The notes below the pieces were generated by a model, which saw only the letters and a list, made by a program, of their open reading frames with translations, did no database searches and was not told the origin of the DNA. From contig ML133379.1 in NCBI GenBank assembly GCA_003864495.1, forward strand, positions 277,934 through 341,933: 64,000 nt of DNA, read 5' to 3'. The stretch is from Nemopilema nomurai (taxonomy: Eukaryota; Cnidaria; Scyphozoa; Rhizostomeae; Rhizostomatidae). Made by a program: the position numbers and the translations under genes. Shown here piece after piece: positions 52,298 to 64,000 of the stretch (its first letter is position 1; each line of letters opens with the position of its first letter).

Positions 52298-55200
52298 ACC
52301 AAATAGTTGGATATCTTGTCTTGACAAGCCTTGTTGGCTGCATCGATCACTCGCATTTTTAATGGCTTTTTTGCTTTCTGCGTAGACCAACCCAACATTA
52401 AAATGAGCATACCTATAGCTTAAATGGCTGATTGTTTCAGCTTAACCATAACTGTGATCTGAAGGTTTCCGTCCAGAAACTCTGAAACATGTGGTGGGTT
52501 GGCTTGGTAACATTTAGAGAAGCTTTTTAATACTGTGTTCTGTAATGCATGCAAAATAAGTTTTGAAAGAAGCAACTTGAGACTTGTCTTTGAACACTGT
52601 GAATATTAGTTTTTATTGGGAAGTGAAGAAAGCATTATATTCTAAAATGAAGGCTCAACCTATTTACATAACCTGTGTCAGGCTCAACCTCTTTTCTAGT
52701 AAATGAAATTAAATTTTTAACACACTGTTTTCACAAAACCAGCTGTTCTGGACCTTGTTTTAGCAATAAAATGTGTGGAATTCAAATTGAATATGACTTA
52801 GAAAAGTTTTCCATCCAATCTGACAAAAGTGAATTTTGGGGCACTTTTTGAAGCACTTTATCCACAGCTTTTCGATTTGCTTTAAGAGATGTGAATAAAG
52901 TTCTCATTCCTATCATTCTTGGACCAAATTTATAAATTTCAGCAAAGTTTGGTGTTGTTGTGAAGACAAACAATTTAAAAAAACTAAATTCCCTGAAAGC
53001 TATCAATCTAGGACTTGATTTTGATATTTTACTATTTTATAACCAGCATTAAAACAATTTACCATGTGTTGATGTTGAATTGATGTAAAACAAAGTTTAA
53101 ACGCTGCATTCTCAATAAAAAGGTAGTTTTAATTTATTTTCATTCCCAGTGTTTAGTAAATTTCATCAAGAGTCCTGAAGGGAGCTTCTTTTGCTATCAT
53201 TCATCAAATCAACCAATACTTTCATCATGCCCAGTGATGTAAAAGAAAGTTAAAACGCTGTAGTAATCCCAAATGCAAGCAGTTTTATAGTTTGGTTTGA
53301 TACTTTTTGAGGTTTTCATCAAGATTTGCATAGGAAGTTTCTTTTAGTAGAATCATTCCAAAATCAACAACAAGCAATTCATCATATATTGGTGTTGTTT
53401 GATGTAAAACAGTCCAGTGAAAATAGTCCATTTCCATAAAACAAGCATTGCTTTATTCTTGGGTTTTATAATTTTTGAGATTGTTCATCAAAAGATGTAA
53501 AAGAAGCTTCCTCCTCTATCATTATTGAGGGAAAAGCTAAGCATTTCATTATATGATAGTGTTGTTTGATGTAAAATAAAGTGAAAACATTGTATTCCAA
53601 TAAAACAAGCAGTGTTTTATCACGACTTATTACCTTTCTTTGATTTTTCACCAAGTCTTGACTCATCATTCTAGACTCAATAACCTCAAATTTCTTTGTA
53701 CCTTTATGCAGTTTGATGCAAAATGAAGTGAAAACACTGTATTTCCGTGAAATAAGCAAGGTTGCACTTGGGTTTGATACTTTTTTATGGTTCTTTATAG
53801 AGGGTTTTAAAGTAAGCTTCTGTTGTAATCATGCCAAAAACAACAATCAAGCAGTTTGTCATATGATTGTGTTGTTGATTCAAAACAAAGTTAAAATTAT
53901 GTATTCTTATTAAGCATTTTGATTTGATTTGGATTCCTAGTGTTGGGTGATTTTCATCAAGAGTTGTAATGAGCTGACTTTGCTATCATTCCAGAATCAA
54001 TAATCATATATTTCATCATATATTGGTGCTATTTGCGGGTAAAATATGAAGAACTGCAGTTACATAAAGCAAGCAGTGTTATACTTAAGTTTGATAACTT
54101 TTTGTGGTTCTTCTTCAGGACATGGAAAGAATTCTTATTTTTAAATCATTCTGGATTCAATAACCAAGTATTCAGTGATATAAAAGTAGTTTTTTATGTA
54201 AAACGAAATAAAAATACTGCATTCCCAGAAATCAAGTAGTATTATTATTGGGTCTGACAATTTTTTTAAGATTCTTCATCTATAATCAAGCACTTCTTCA
54301 TATGAAAGTGTTTTTTTGTAAAACAGAATGAAAATGCTGAATCTCCATAAAACAAGAAGTTTTTTCTTGGGTGTGACAACTTTTTGATGTTCTTCTTCAA
54401 GACATGCAAAGCCAGCTTCTTTGATATCATTCCCGAATCCATAATCAAGCCATTCGTCATGTGATAGTGTTTTTGATTTAAAGCAAAGTTAAAATTATGT
54501 ATTCTTATCAGACAAGCAGTTTTGATTTGATTAAGATTCCCAGTGTTGTGTAATTTTCATCAAGAGTTGTAAAGGGAGTTTCTTTTTATATAATTTCATA
54601 ATCATCAATCAATGTTTCCATCATATGTTGGTGTTCCTTGATGTTAAACAGAGTGTAAACACTGTTTTGACATAAAACAAGTAGTGTTATGTTAGGAATT
54701 GTTTACTTTGTTTGATTTTTCATCAAGACCTGTAAAGGAATCTGCTTTTCCATAATTCTAGGCTCAATAACCAAGCATTTGTTCATATGTTGGTGCTGTT
54801 TGATCTAAAGTAAAGAGAAAAAACTGTTTGATAACTTTTTTAAGATTCTTTATCTAAAGTTTTAGAAAAAGCTCTTTTGCTATCATTCTAGACTAACAAA
54901 TCAAGCATTTTATCGCATGTTTGTGTTTTTTGGGGATAATAAAAGTAAAAGTACTGTAGTTACATAAAACAAGCAGTGTTATACTTGAGTTTGACAACTT
55001 TTTGAGGTTCTTGATAAAGAGTTTCAAAGTAAGCTTCATTTGTAATCATGGCAAAATCAATAATCAAACAATTCACCATTTGATAGTATTGTTTGATTTA
55101 AAACAAAGTTAAAATTCTATATTCTCATTGACAAATATCTTTGATTTGATTTGGATTCCTAGTGTTGGGTTATTTTCATCAAGATCCGTATAGGAAGCTT

Positions 55201-55581
55201 CTTTTTATATAATTTCATGATCATCAATCAATGTTTCTATCATATGTTGGTGTTCTTTTATGTAAAACAAAATAAAAACACTGTTTTTTCATAAAAACAA
55301 GCAGTGTTCACCTGGATTTGATAACTTTGTTGGGTTTTCCTTCAAAACTTGTAAAGGAAGCTTTTTGCTATCATTCCAGAATCAACAATAAAGCAGGTAA
55401 TCACATCTTGGTGCAGTTTGATGTAAAACAAAAACAAAATGATTAATTGTTTTGATATGATATCTTTTGAGTTTGATATTTGGGTTTGATATTTTTTGAG
55501 ATTTTCATCAAGAATTGTAATGAAAGCTTCCTTTGCTATCATTCCACAACCAAAATCAAGCATTTGATCATGCGATAGTCT

Positions 55582-55880
55582 CATAGGCGCCGACTTTTAT
55601 TTTTCCCAGGGGGGGCTCAAAATTTAAATTTAAAAAAATTAAAAAAAGTTAAAAGGTAGAGAAATTACCTGTCGCTTTAATAACGTAATACAACATATGT
55701 AGTATGTATAATAACAAAACAAAACATTTTAATAAAGCAGATATAACATCATGGTCTACAGTATCATCAGTTCAATTCTTTGATTGATTCAAAACGAAGT
55801 TCCCGGGGGGGGGCTGAGCCCCCCATAGCAATTCCCAGGGGGGCTCGAGCCTCCAAGCCCCCACGTAGTCGGCGCCTATG
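55582..55880. mobile_element. hAT-like MITE with 8-bp target duplication
   Basis: 299-bp insertion with terminal inverted repeats CATAGGCGCCGACT at the left and AGTCGGCGCCTATG at the right, perfect over 14 bases, flanked by GATAGTCT at 55574-55581 and 55881-55888. Unit D has the empty site with a single GATAGTCT near 42575. An 8-bp duplication is the hallmark of the hAT superfamily. Inside are G- and C-rich stretches (cccagggggggctc) near both ends and no transposase frame, so it is non-autonomous. Confidence 0.9.
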
Positions 55881-56496
55881 GATAGTCTCCTTTGATGTAA
55901 AACAGAATTAAAATGCTGCATTTCCATTAAAAAAGCAGTGTCATACTACTTGGGTTTGACAACATTTTGAGGTTCTTCAAAAATTGTTGTAAAGAAAGCT
56001 TCTTTTGCTACCATTCCAGAATCAATAACCAAACATTTCATCATATGTTGGTTTTGTTTGATGTAAAATAGATTCGCAGATATAAATAAAATGCCCCTCA
56101 TAAAGAAGAAGGAAATTTGAATGGACTTTTTTATAGACTTTTTGCAAAAATTACATTTTTTTCCTTATCATTCAAAAACCATCTTTCTATGTTCATTTTC
56201 CATATGTTTGTGTAGTAGCCACTCAAAAGAAATAGCTCTTGAGTTGATTTGGACCACAAAATGCGTGAATACTACATAAATGGGTTGAAGGAGCACTCCA
56301 TTCCATCATTCCCAAATTAGTTTTCTACCAATTAAATTTTGACCACATTTTGACCCAACAATTCACTATTTGTGCATTACGCAGAGAACGCTTCAATTAA
56401 GTGAGAGGGCTTCAATGAAGAGTGTTCTCCATCCCATCATTTCAATATCCTTTTCCTAATTCTAAACAATTTATCACGTGTTGATAAGCAATGTAA

Positions 56497-57203
56497 AGCC
56501 TGAAATACACGATCAGTTTTTAACTGACAGTTTTCAGTCTTCAGTCAAAAACTGATCGTGTATTTAGCAAAAACTGATAAAAACTGATGCTTTAATGACC
56601 TTCAGTTTTTGACTGAAGAAGTTGAACACGTCCAACTTCGTCAGTTTTTGACTGATGGAATTTCTATTCATTGATGTAGACTCCATTGTTTAAAGCTGGC
56701 GCCCCTATAATCCCCTTGCGCAAGATTGCCAAATACCTTACAGTGGCTGCTAGTTGAATACTTGCAGGGATAGAATCACGCATATTTGTGTCGTATTTTG
56801 AAATGTTCACCTTAATCAGCTCCAACAACTCGTCAAAATTTTCAGGCGTCATTCTCAGAAATTTTCAATACTCTCCTTCATCCTCCGATCTTAACTCTTG
56901 TAGAAGAGTGTCGTAAACACAGAGGTTAGTTCTCCTACTCAACCATGGCTTTACCCAAACAGACATTGCTTTCTTTTTTCGATATTTTCGCCTTTTTTGA
57001 CGACCAGAGCCGCAGCCAGAACAACAGCAGTTGTTTCTTGATCAAGCTCCATTGTAAAAAAAGCCGATCTAATCAAAACGTGAAACTGAAGACTGTCAGT
57101 CAAAAACTGATAAAAACTGATCGTGTATGAAGGACATCAGTTTTTGAAAAACTGAAAACTGTCAGTCAAAAAACTGATAAAAACTGATCGTGTATTTCAG
57201 GCT
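56497..57203 (-). mobile_element. PIF/Harbinger-derived DNA transposon, internally deleted
   Basis: 707-bp insertion with perfect terminal inverted repeats beginning AGCCTGAAATACACGATCAG, flanked by TAA (56494-56496 and 57204-57206). TAA fits the TWA target of PIF/Harbinger; a TA duplication with one more base in each terminus cannot be excluded. Several TCAGTTTTTGACTGA-type motifs in both orientations crowd the subterminal 120-160 bases. Unit D shows the empty site (gcaatgtaagacctgg near 43152). It carries a broken transposase start on the minus strand. Confidence 0.92.
56664..57052 (-). pseudogene. Harbinger-type transposase N-terminal remnant
   Basis: From an ATG at 57050-57052 the minus strand can be read with frame changes. 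One stretch has VWVKPWLSRR, then an N-terminal Harbinger-like segment (YDTLLQELRSEDEGEY) ending in an in-frame TGA immediately followed by KFLRMTPENFDELL, then DTNMRDSIPASIQLAATVRYLA. W-x-R/K-P-W-L, FLRM and the DTNxR...RYLA block are typical of the N-terminus of PIF/Harbinger transposases. The DDE catalytic core is absent because the reading ends at 56664, so it cannot be active by itself. It would need a transposase in trans. Confidence 0.82.
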
Positions 57204-57590
57204 TAAGACCTGGTTTTGACTTGAAAATGTCGGCACGTATATAACCGTAAGACACACTTAGTCATACTACATTTAAGAAAAATCTGACCTAAAATGATTT
57301 TTCCAGAACGTAAAAAGGGACAGCTGTATCGCGTTGTTTATGCAATGGAGACAGCTTTAGATTTGATTTAGAGAACAGTTGCGTGGATTTACAAAAGAAA
57401 GGTAGATGCAGTTTTTCGGAATAATGTGTCTGTTAGCATTAGAGAAAGAAGATCATTAGGGGCTTTCAGAAACCCTTAATCAGAGTAACACATTAGCGTA
57501 GCCATAAAAATACCAGCTATAAAGAATATAATATAAAATCAACTTTTATTAATTAGTAATCTGTAAGAAGAAGTTTATTTCGAAAATTTA

Positions 57591-59220
<1,630 letters not shown>

Positions 59221-59286
59221 GTTGATGTTGCTGGTCCTTCCTGTCCGGCAATCAACATTCGTCCAAGTGCAAGCACACAGAAAAAC

Positions 59287-59302
59287 AGCTTTTTTAAAAG
59301 CT
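59287..59302 (+). terminator. Histone mRNA 3' stem-loop of H4, unit F
   Basis: Intact AG...CT stem-loop. Confidence 0.95.
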
Positions 59303-61065
59303 ACCAAAAATGCCAAAGTTGCCTGATTTGGGCCTCATAGCTGCACACGATTTAAAAAGGATGTCATTATTTCTGCTTTATGATCAGTTGCTACACATTT
59401 CATCGATCACAAGTATCGGGGCATTGTGCCAGTAAATTATTAGTCCAACGTTCCTTCCCTTTCAAGGTGACAGGAAAAAGCGCCTTTCTAGCCATATAAT
59501 GTGTCGGGTCAGTTATTGATAAACTTCCTTTCTTAAATTTCTCCATCGTATCGGTGACAATTTTTGGTCTCATTTCTCAGTTGATCAAAAGTCTGTCGTG
59601 CATAGTGTTGATGGTGTTTGTACGAAGAAAATAGTTCACCACTTAGCAGATTATATTGAAATATATATAGGTTTTTCGGGCTTGAGTTTAAGATTGTCAC
59701 TGTTTTTAGTTTGGAGCACTAGGGCTGATGAGCTCACTCTTTCCCCCTCTAGGCTGTATAGAGAAATGAAGATGAACACATTTCAATCCGCTTTAAGAGA
59801 AAAAGTGCCTTCTCTTATTGAAAAGCACCTTTTCACCACAGGGAAAAGTTAAGCATTTCTTTAATGTAAAACAAAGTGAAAACATTGTATTCCAATGAAA
59901 CAAGCAGTGTTCTATTAGCACTTGTTTATTTTGTTTGACTTTCCATCAAATCTTGAAAAGGAAGCTGCTTTTTATCATTCTAGATTCAATAACCAAGAAT
60001 TTCTTCATATCTTGGTGCAGTTTGATGTAAAATGATATGAAAACACTGCATTTCCATGAAATAAGTAAGGTTGACAAAGTTGAAATTCTGTATTATCAAT
60101 AAAGAAGTATTTTTGACTTGATTCTAATTCCTAGTGTTTAGTAAAGTTCATCAAGAGTTTTAAAGGGAGCTTCTTTTGCTGTCATTCCATCAAATCAACC
60201 AATACTTTCATCATATGTCCATCAATGTAAAAGAAAGTTAAAAAATTGTAGTATTATCAGTTTGATGTAAAATGATGTGAAAACACTGTATTTCCATGAA
60301 ATAAGCAGGGTTATACTTGGGTTTACTTCTACATTCCAGAATCAATAATCAAGAATTTTATCAAGAATGTTGGTGTTATTTGGGGTAGAAAAGTGAAGGT
60401 ACTGCAGTGCAATAAAACAAGCAGTGTTATACTTGAGTTTGATAATTTTTTAAGGTTCTTCACCAAGACATGGACAGAATGCTTCTTTTTCAATCATTTC
60501 AGAATCAATAATCAAGTATTTTGTGATAGAAAAGTGTTTTTTGATGTAAAACAGAATAAAAATACTGCATTTCCATAATACAAGCAATGTTGTCATTGAA
60601 TCTGACAACTTTTTGAAGTTCTTTTTGAAGACATGCAAAGAAAGTTTTTTTGATATCATTCATGATACCATGAAACAAAGCAGTGTTTTACTTGCATTTG
60701 ATAACTTTGTTGGGTTTTTTTTTCAAGACCTTTTAAAGGAAGTATTTTGCTATCATTCCAGGATCAACAATAAGCCATGTCATCATAGTTTGGTGTTTTT
60801 CGATATATACAAAGTTAAAACACTGTATTCTCATAAAACAAGCAGTGTTATACCTGGAATTTATAATTTTATTGGGGTTTCCTTAAAAAAGGAAGCTTTT
60901 TTGCCCTCACTCCACAATCAACAATAAAGCATATAATCACATCTTGATGCGTTTGGATTTAAAACAACATGTAAATATGATAAATTCTCATGCAACTTGA
61001 TGCTATCAGTAAGTAAGAATGTCGTGTGTGTCACAAGATGGTAAACCAATTTTAGCATCTTTGGT
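59303..61065. repeat. H4-H2A spacer, unit F (class II, rearranged)
   Basis: Class II left part as in units B and C. At 59840/59841 ttttcaccaca is joined to gggaaaagttaagcatttc, removing about 500 bases compared with unit A. The rest (59860-60990) is ~160-bp monomers in an order not seen in other H4-H2A spacers, with blocks otherwise typical of the H1-H3 spacer. No gene is supported. Confidence 0.75.
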
Positions 61066-61081
61066 GGTTTTTAAAAAAACC
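61066..61081 (-). terminator. Histone mRNA 3' stem-loop of H2A, unit F
   Basis: Intact GG...CC form. Confidence 0.95.
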
Positions 61082-61125
61082 GTTTTTCAATGCAAAGATA
61101 ACCAGAGATGGCCAACCGAAGCGAA

Positions 61126-61509
61126 TTATGACTTGGCGGCCTTCGTCTCAGTCTTTTTTGGAAGAAGCACTGCCTGAATGTTGGGCAAGACACCACCCTG
61201 TGCAATGGTGACTCCACTCAGCAACTTGTTCAACTCCTCGTCGTTCCTGATGGCGAGCTGCAAGTGACGAGGGATGATTCTTGACTTCTTGTTGTCTCTT
61301 GCTGCATTGCCAGCCAACTCCAAGATTTCTGCAGACAGATACTCGAGAACGGCTGCCAAATAGACGGGAGCCCCAGAGCCAACTCGCTCGGCATAGTTGC
61401 CCTTCCTCAACAATCGGTGGATACGTCCGACTGGAAACTGTAATCCAGCTCTGGATGTCCTAGATCTCGCCTTAGCCTTGGCTTTTCCACCTTTTCCACG
61501 TCCAGACAT
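61126..61509 (-). CDS. H2A: Histone H2A, unit F
   Basis: Intact 127-residue H2A, same protein as A, D and E. Immediately after the stop a few bases are missing (CGAATTATGAC for CGAAGTGACTTATGAC), which does not touch the coding frame. Confidence 0.98.
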   Translation of the reverse strand: MSGRGKGGKAKAKARSRTSRAGLQFPVGRIHRLLRKGNYAERVGSGAPVYLAAVLEYLSAEILELAGNAARDNKKSRIIPRHLQLAIRNDEELNKLLSGVTIAQGGVLPNIQAVLLPKKTETKAAKS

Positions 61510-61846
61510 GATTGCTTCAATAACAGATTTTCTTCAACGAGTTGACTTGACTGCGAAAGTGCAAGGGAACGATTGCTAGTAGTACCCGCCAAAAGCAACA
61601 TTTCAAAGCGGCATTCATTCGAAACGCGCCAATCGTCGCCTGCTCGAGTCGGCCATTTCGACGAACCAGGCGAAGACAGCCAATCGGCTGCGACCCTGGT
61701 CGGTCACGCGGTCTTCGGGCTCATTCTCGATGGCAAGGCGAGCTGGACTCAAATAAAGCAAGCGTGCCTTGGCGCCAAACCATCAAACCGAACTTGCTTG
61801 TCTCGAATCGAGAGTTGAGTGAATTTTTAAGAGAAAAGTCGCAAAC
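61510..61846. promoter_or_regulatory. Bidirectional H2A/H2B promoter, unit F
   Basis: Conserved, with GGCGCC at 61771-61776 and both CCAAT boxes. Confidence 0.72.
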
Positions 61847-62245
61847 ATGTCTGACGCCCCAGCTAAACAGGCCCCAAAGGTCGCCAAGAAGGGAGAGAAG
61901 AAAGCAGGAGTAGGTAAAAAGGGTGGCAAGGCCGGCTCAGGAGAAAAGAAAAGGACGAAGAAGCGCAAGGAAAGCTACTCTATCTACATCTACAAGGTGC
62001 TCAAACAAGTCCACCCTGACACGGGAATTTCCAGCAAGGCCATGAGCATCATGAACTCGTTTGTCAACGACATTTTCGAGAGGATCGCTCAAGAAGCCTC
62101 GCGACTTGCCCACTACAACAAGAAGGCGACGATCACTTCGAGGGAAATCCAGACATCTGTCCGACTTCTCCTTCCCGGTGAACTTGCCAAGCATGCTGTC
62201 AGCGAGGGCACCAAGGCCGTCACCAAGTACACGTCCAGCAAGTAA
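61847..62245 (+). CDS. H2B: Histone H2B, unit F (132 residues, tail lacks GGK)
   Basis: In-frame loss of nine bases (GGAGGAAAA) turns [13 protein letters not shown] into [10 protein letters not shown]. The rest is identical to unit A, including the whole fold, so it should be functional. The deleted codons lie in the variable N-terminal tail; the AAA repeat at the edges (GCTAAA/GGAAAA) suggests slippage. Confidence 0.97.
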   Translation: MSDAPAKQAPKVAKKGEKKAGVGKKGGKAGSGEKKRTKKRKESYSIYIYKVLKQVHPDTGISSKAMSIMNSFVNDIFERIAQEASRLAHYNKKATITSREIQTSVRLLLPGELAKHAVSEGTKAVTKYTSSK

Positions 62246-62307
62246 ACTACCTGACCTGCCCTGGAGAGTTTGGTTTATTCTGCTCTCAAACGGTCGACAT
62301 AAAAAAC

Positions 62308-62323
62308 AGCTTTTTTAAAAGCT
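62308..62323 (+). terminator. Histone mRNA 3' stem-loop of H2B, unit F
   Basis: Intact AG...CT stem-loop, 62 bases after the stop. Confidence 0.95.
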
Positions 62324-62767
62324 ACCAAATTCGCCAATTTTTTCCTCAACCTCAAACACACACGACCAATTGATTACAATTTTATTTTTTCAACATTTTG
62401 TTTTAACTTGAGCGAGTGAGAGTGCCATAGCCCAATTTTGTTATCAAAAACACTATCGAAACCCTCAGAATGAAAGCCATTTAGTGAGAAACTATAGACC
62501 TATGTTATTGAGGAGTGCTGCCCTCATGTAAGGGACTGATTTTAAATTTGGTATCTTAAGGATCGTTATTTGATTATTCCAAATATACATCAAGCATGAA
62601 CTCTTTTATACCGAACCCTGATTGTTCTGCCAACCCTCAATATTCTCAAATTTTTTAACCTAACCTAATATTTTTCTTAAATCATTCCTGCCCAACACAA
62701 AAACTCTTGATAAGAAATTCACGAAGAAGCATACCAAATTTGTAAACCTGAAATAGTATCCATAATA

Positions 62768-62903
62768 CAGGGCCTCCGAAAAAGGGGGTGCCACGGCCCC
62801 CGCACTTTTTTGTAAAACAATAGAGCTTTTCTAAATATCTTTTGCCATGATTGTTAAAATCTTCATTGGCCCCTCCACTTTCCAACCTGCGTCGGAGCCC
62901 CTG
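62768..62903. mobile_element. Small CAGGG-ended MITE, unit F copy
   Basis: 136 bp, same site and TAATA flanks as in units C and E, sharing the extra C with E. Confidence 0.8.
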
Positions 62904-63277
62904 TAATACATGAAACCTTTCAGCCCTTTTCCTTGATAAATGCACTTTTGATGAAAAGCAAATTTCACTGTTTTTAGAAAAACTAGTTTCTACTTTGTGG
63001 AGGCAATCGGTATCTGCGTGATGGTTATTTCACTTGCAATTTTAGTTCATTTGATCACCCAAAAAGATATTTTATACTTACAAAGAACACACAAAACTAA
63101 GCTAAACGAACAAACATGATAGGTAATTTTGGATAACCACCTTCATTTATCCCATCAAATCAAAAGTACAACTTATTTAGAAATTGGGATAGTCCCACAC
63201 AATTACAAGGCCAACATGATTTATATGATACATGATACAAAGCCGTGTGCATAAAATCAAATTCAGTTTATTTTGTC

Positions 63278-63769
63278 CAGGGGCGTAAATATTGGGAGTG
63301 GGGGGGGGGGGGGTCACACCCAACATTATGTCGGGCAAACGACAGACAAGATGTTCGCAAATCCGTAACTGTCGGGTAAAATCTTTCAGTCTACCAAAAT
63401 CTTTCAAATACTGTTAAACTTTGAGTCCTTCTTCGTCAATATTTCGAGTGAATCACTATTTGGAGTGACTCCGCCAGCCTAAACGCCTATTAGCTAACCA
63501 CTCTTGAAAACTGGCGTCGGTTCTTTGCGACCCAGTAATACATTTTTCAACATGATTTTTTCTGAATGAGTCCAGCACCAGCATCATTGGCCTAGCCATC
63601 CTGGATGCCGCAACAATTTTACCAGTGTCTGGACGACGAAACCCAAATGGCTCATTTTCGAAGGAACTTTGATAAAATCATCTGCTGTAAGTAGTCGCTC
63701 ATCCTCATTGCCATTACAATATTTACGAAAAAAAGTTAACACGACTGAACTGCAGCTTTTCTACTCGTA
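63278..63769. other. CAGGGGCGTA-ended segment, unit F copy
   Basis: Matches unit E over its whole length, including the long G-run near 63300; same abrupt right edge. Confidence 0.5.
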
Positions 63770-64000
63770 AATTGATCTAATAATACCCGTTTTCTCTTTT
63801 ACAAGAAACCTAGATTGGGTCCTATTACTAAAAGTTTCTAATTTTTCACTAGTTTCTAGTACTAAAAGTTTCTTATTTTTAGATAAACATCAAATTTTGC
63901 TCCTTCCCTTGTATATTAATTGTATTTAAGTTTATGACCCAACAGTAAGATTTGATATTGTATCTTTTGTTCATTATTCTTATGGAAACAGGGGTATTTT

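Larger units (their letters stand above)
62324..64000. other. H2B-H1 spacer, unit F (truncated by window end)
   Basis: Near-identical to 47976-49660 of unit E, including small shared deletions. It contains the CAGGG MITE (62768-62903) and the CAGGGGCGTA segment (63278-63769). H1 and H3 of this unit would lie beyond the window. Confidence 0.75.

Overview
The window is a eukaryotic, almost certainly invertebrate animal, replication-dependent histone gene array. All histone genes are intronless and encode canonical core histones plus a lysine/alanine-rich linker H1. Each gene is followed 45-70 bases after its stop codon by the 3' stem-loop that replaces a poly(A) tail in metazoan histone mRNAs. 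H3 is of the H3.2 type. The spacers are very AT-rich and satellite-like, and transposons of animal families (CR1-like LINE, PIF/Harbinger, hAT-like) sit in the array. I cannot name the phylum from the proteins alone.

Layout: six units in the order H4(+) - H2A(-) - H2B(+) - H1(+) - H3(-), with H4 starts at 244, 11893, 22048, 33204, 44864 and 58909. I call them A to F. H3/H4 and H2A/H2B are divergent pairs sharing a promoter region (about 710 and 335 bp); H1 has its own promoter. Unit A (244-11179) is complete. Unit B (11893-21336) has only H4 and H3: H2A, H2B and H1 were removed by a deletion whose junction lies in a 23-bp stretch shared by two different spacers (13691-13713), and its H3 is split by a 4.5-kb CR1-like retrotransposon (16776-21269). 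Unit C (22048-32493) has intact H1 and H3, but H4, H2A and H2B carry one-base indels. Unit D (33204-44153) has a frameshifted H1. Unit E (44864-58199) is the longest: a partly duplicated H2B-H1 spacer, a 299-bp hAT-like MITE, a 707-bp Harbinger derivative, a frameshifted H2B, and an H3 frameshifted at its last codons. Unit F (58909-64000) is cut by the window edge before H1; its H2B has a 9-base in-frame deletion.

Shared regulation: a GGCGCC-cored element, as TTTGGCGC (an E2F-like match) in three of four promoter types, recurs upstream of H4, H2A/H2B, H1 and H3. CACGTG recurs upstream of H1 and H3. The 3' stem-loop comes in two covarying forms: GG...CC for the minus-strand genes (H2A, H3) and AG...CT for the plus-strand genes (H4, H2B, H1). 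H1-H3 and H4-H2A spacers are built of diverged monomers of about 160 bp, each with a small inverted repeat. Spacer haplotypes are mosaic between units while the coding regions are nearly identical, the pattern expected from unequal exchange and gene conversion.

Caution: almost all gene-breaking changes are single-base indels, several in short homopolymers, so some apparent pseudogenes may be residual sequencing errors. The retrotransposon's two breaks in ORF1 also fall in runs of nine A.
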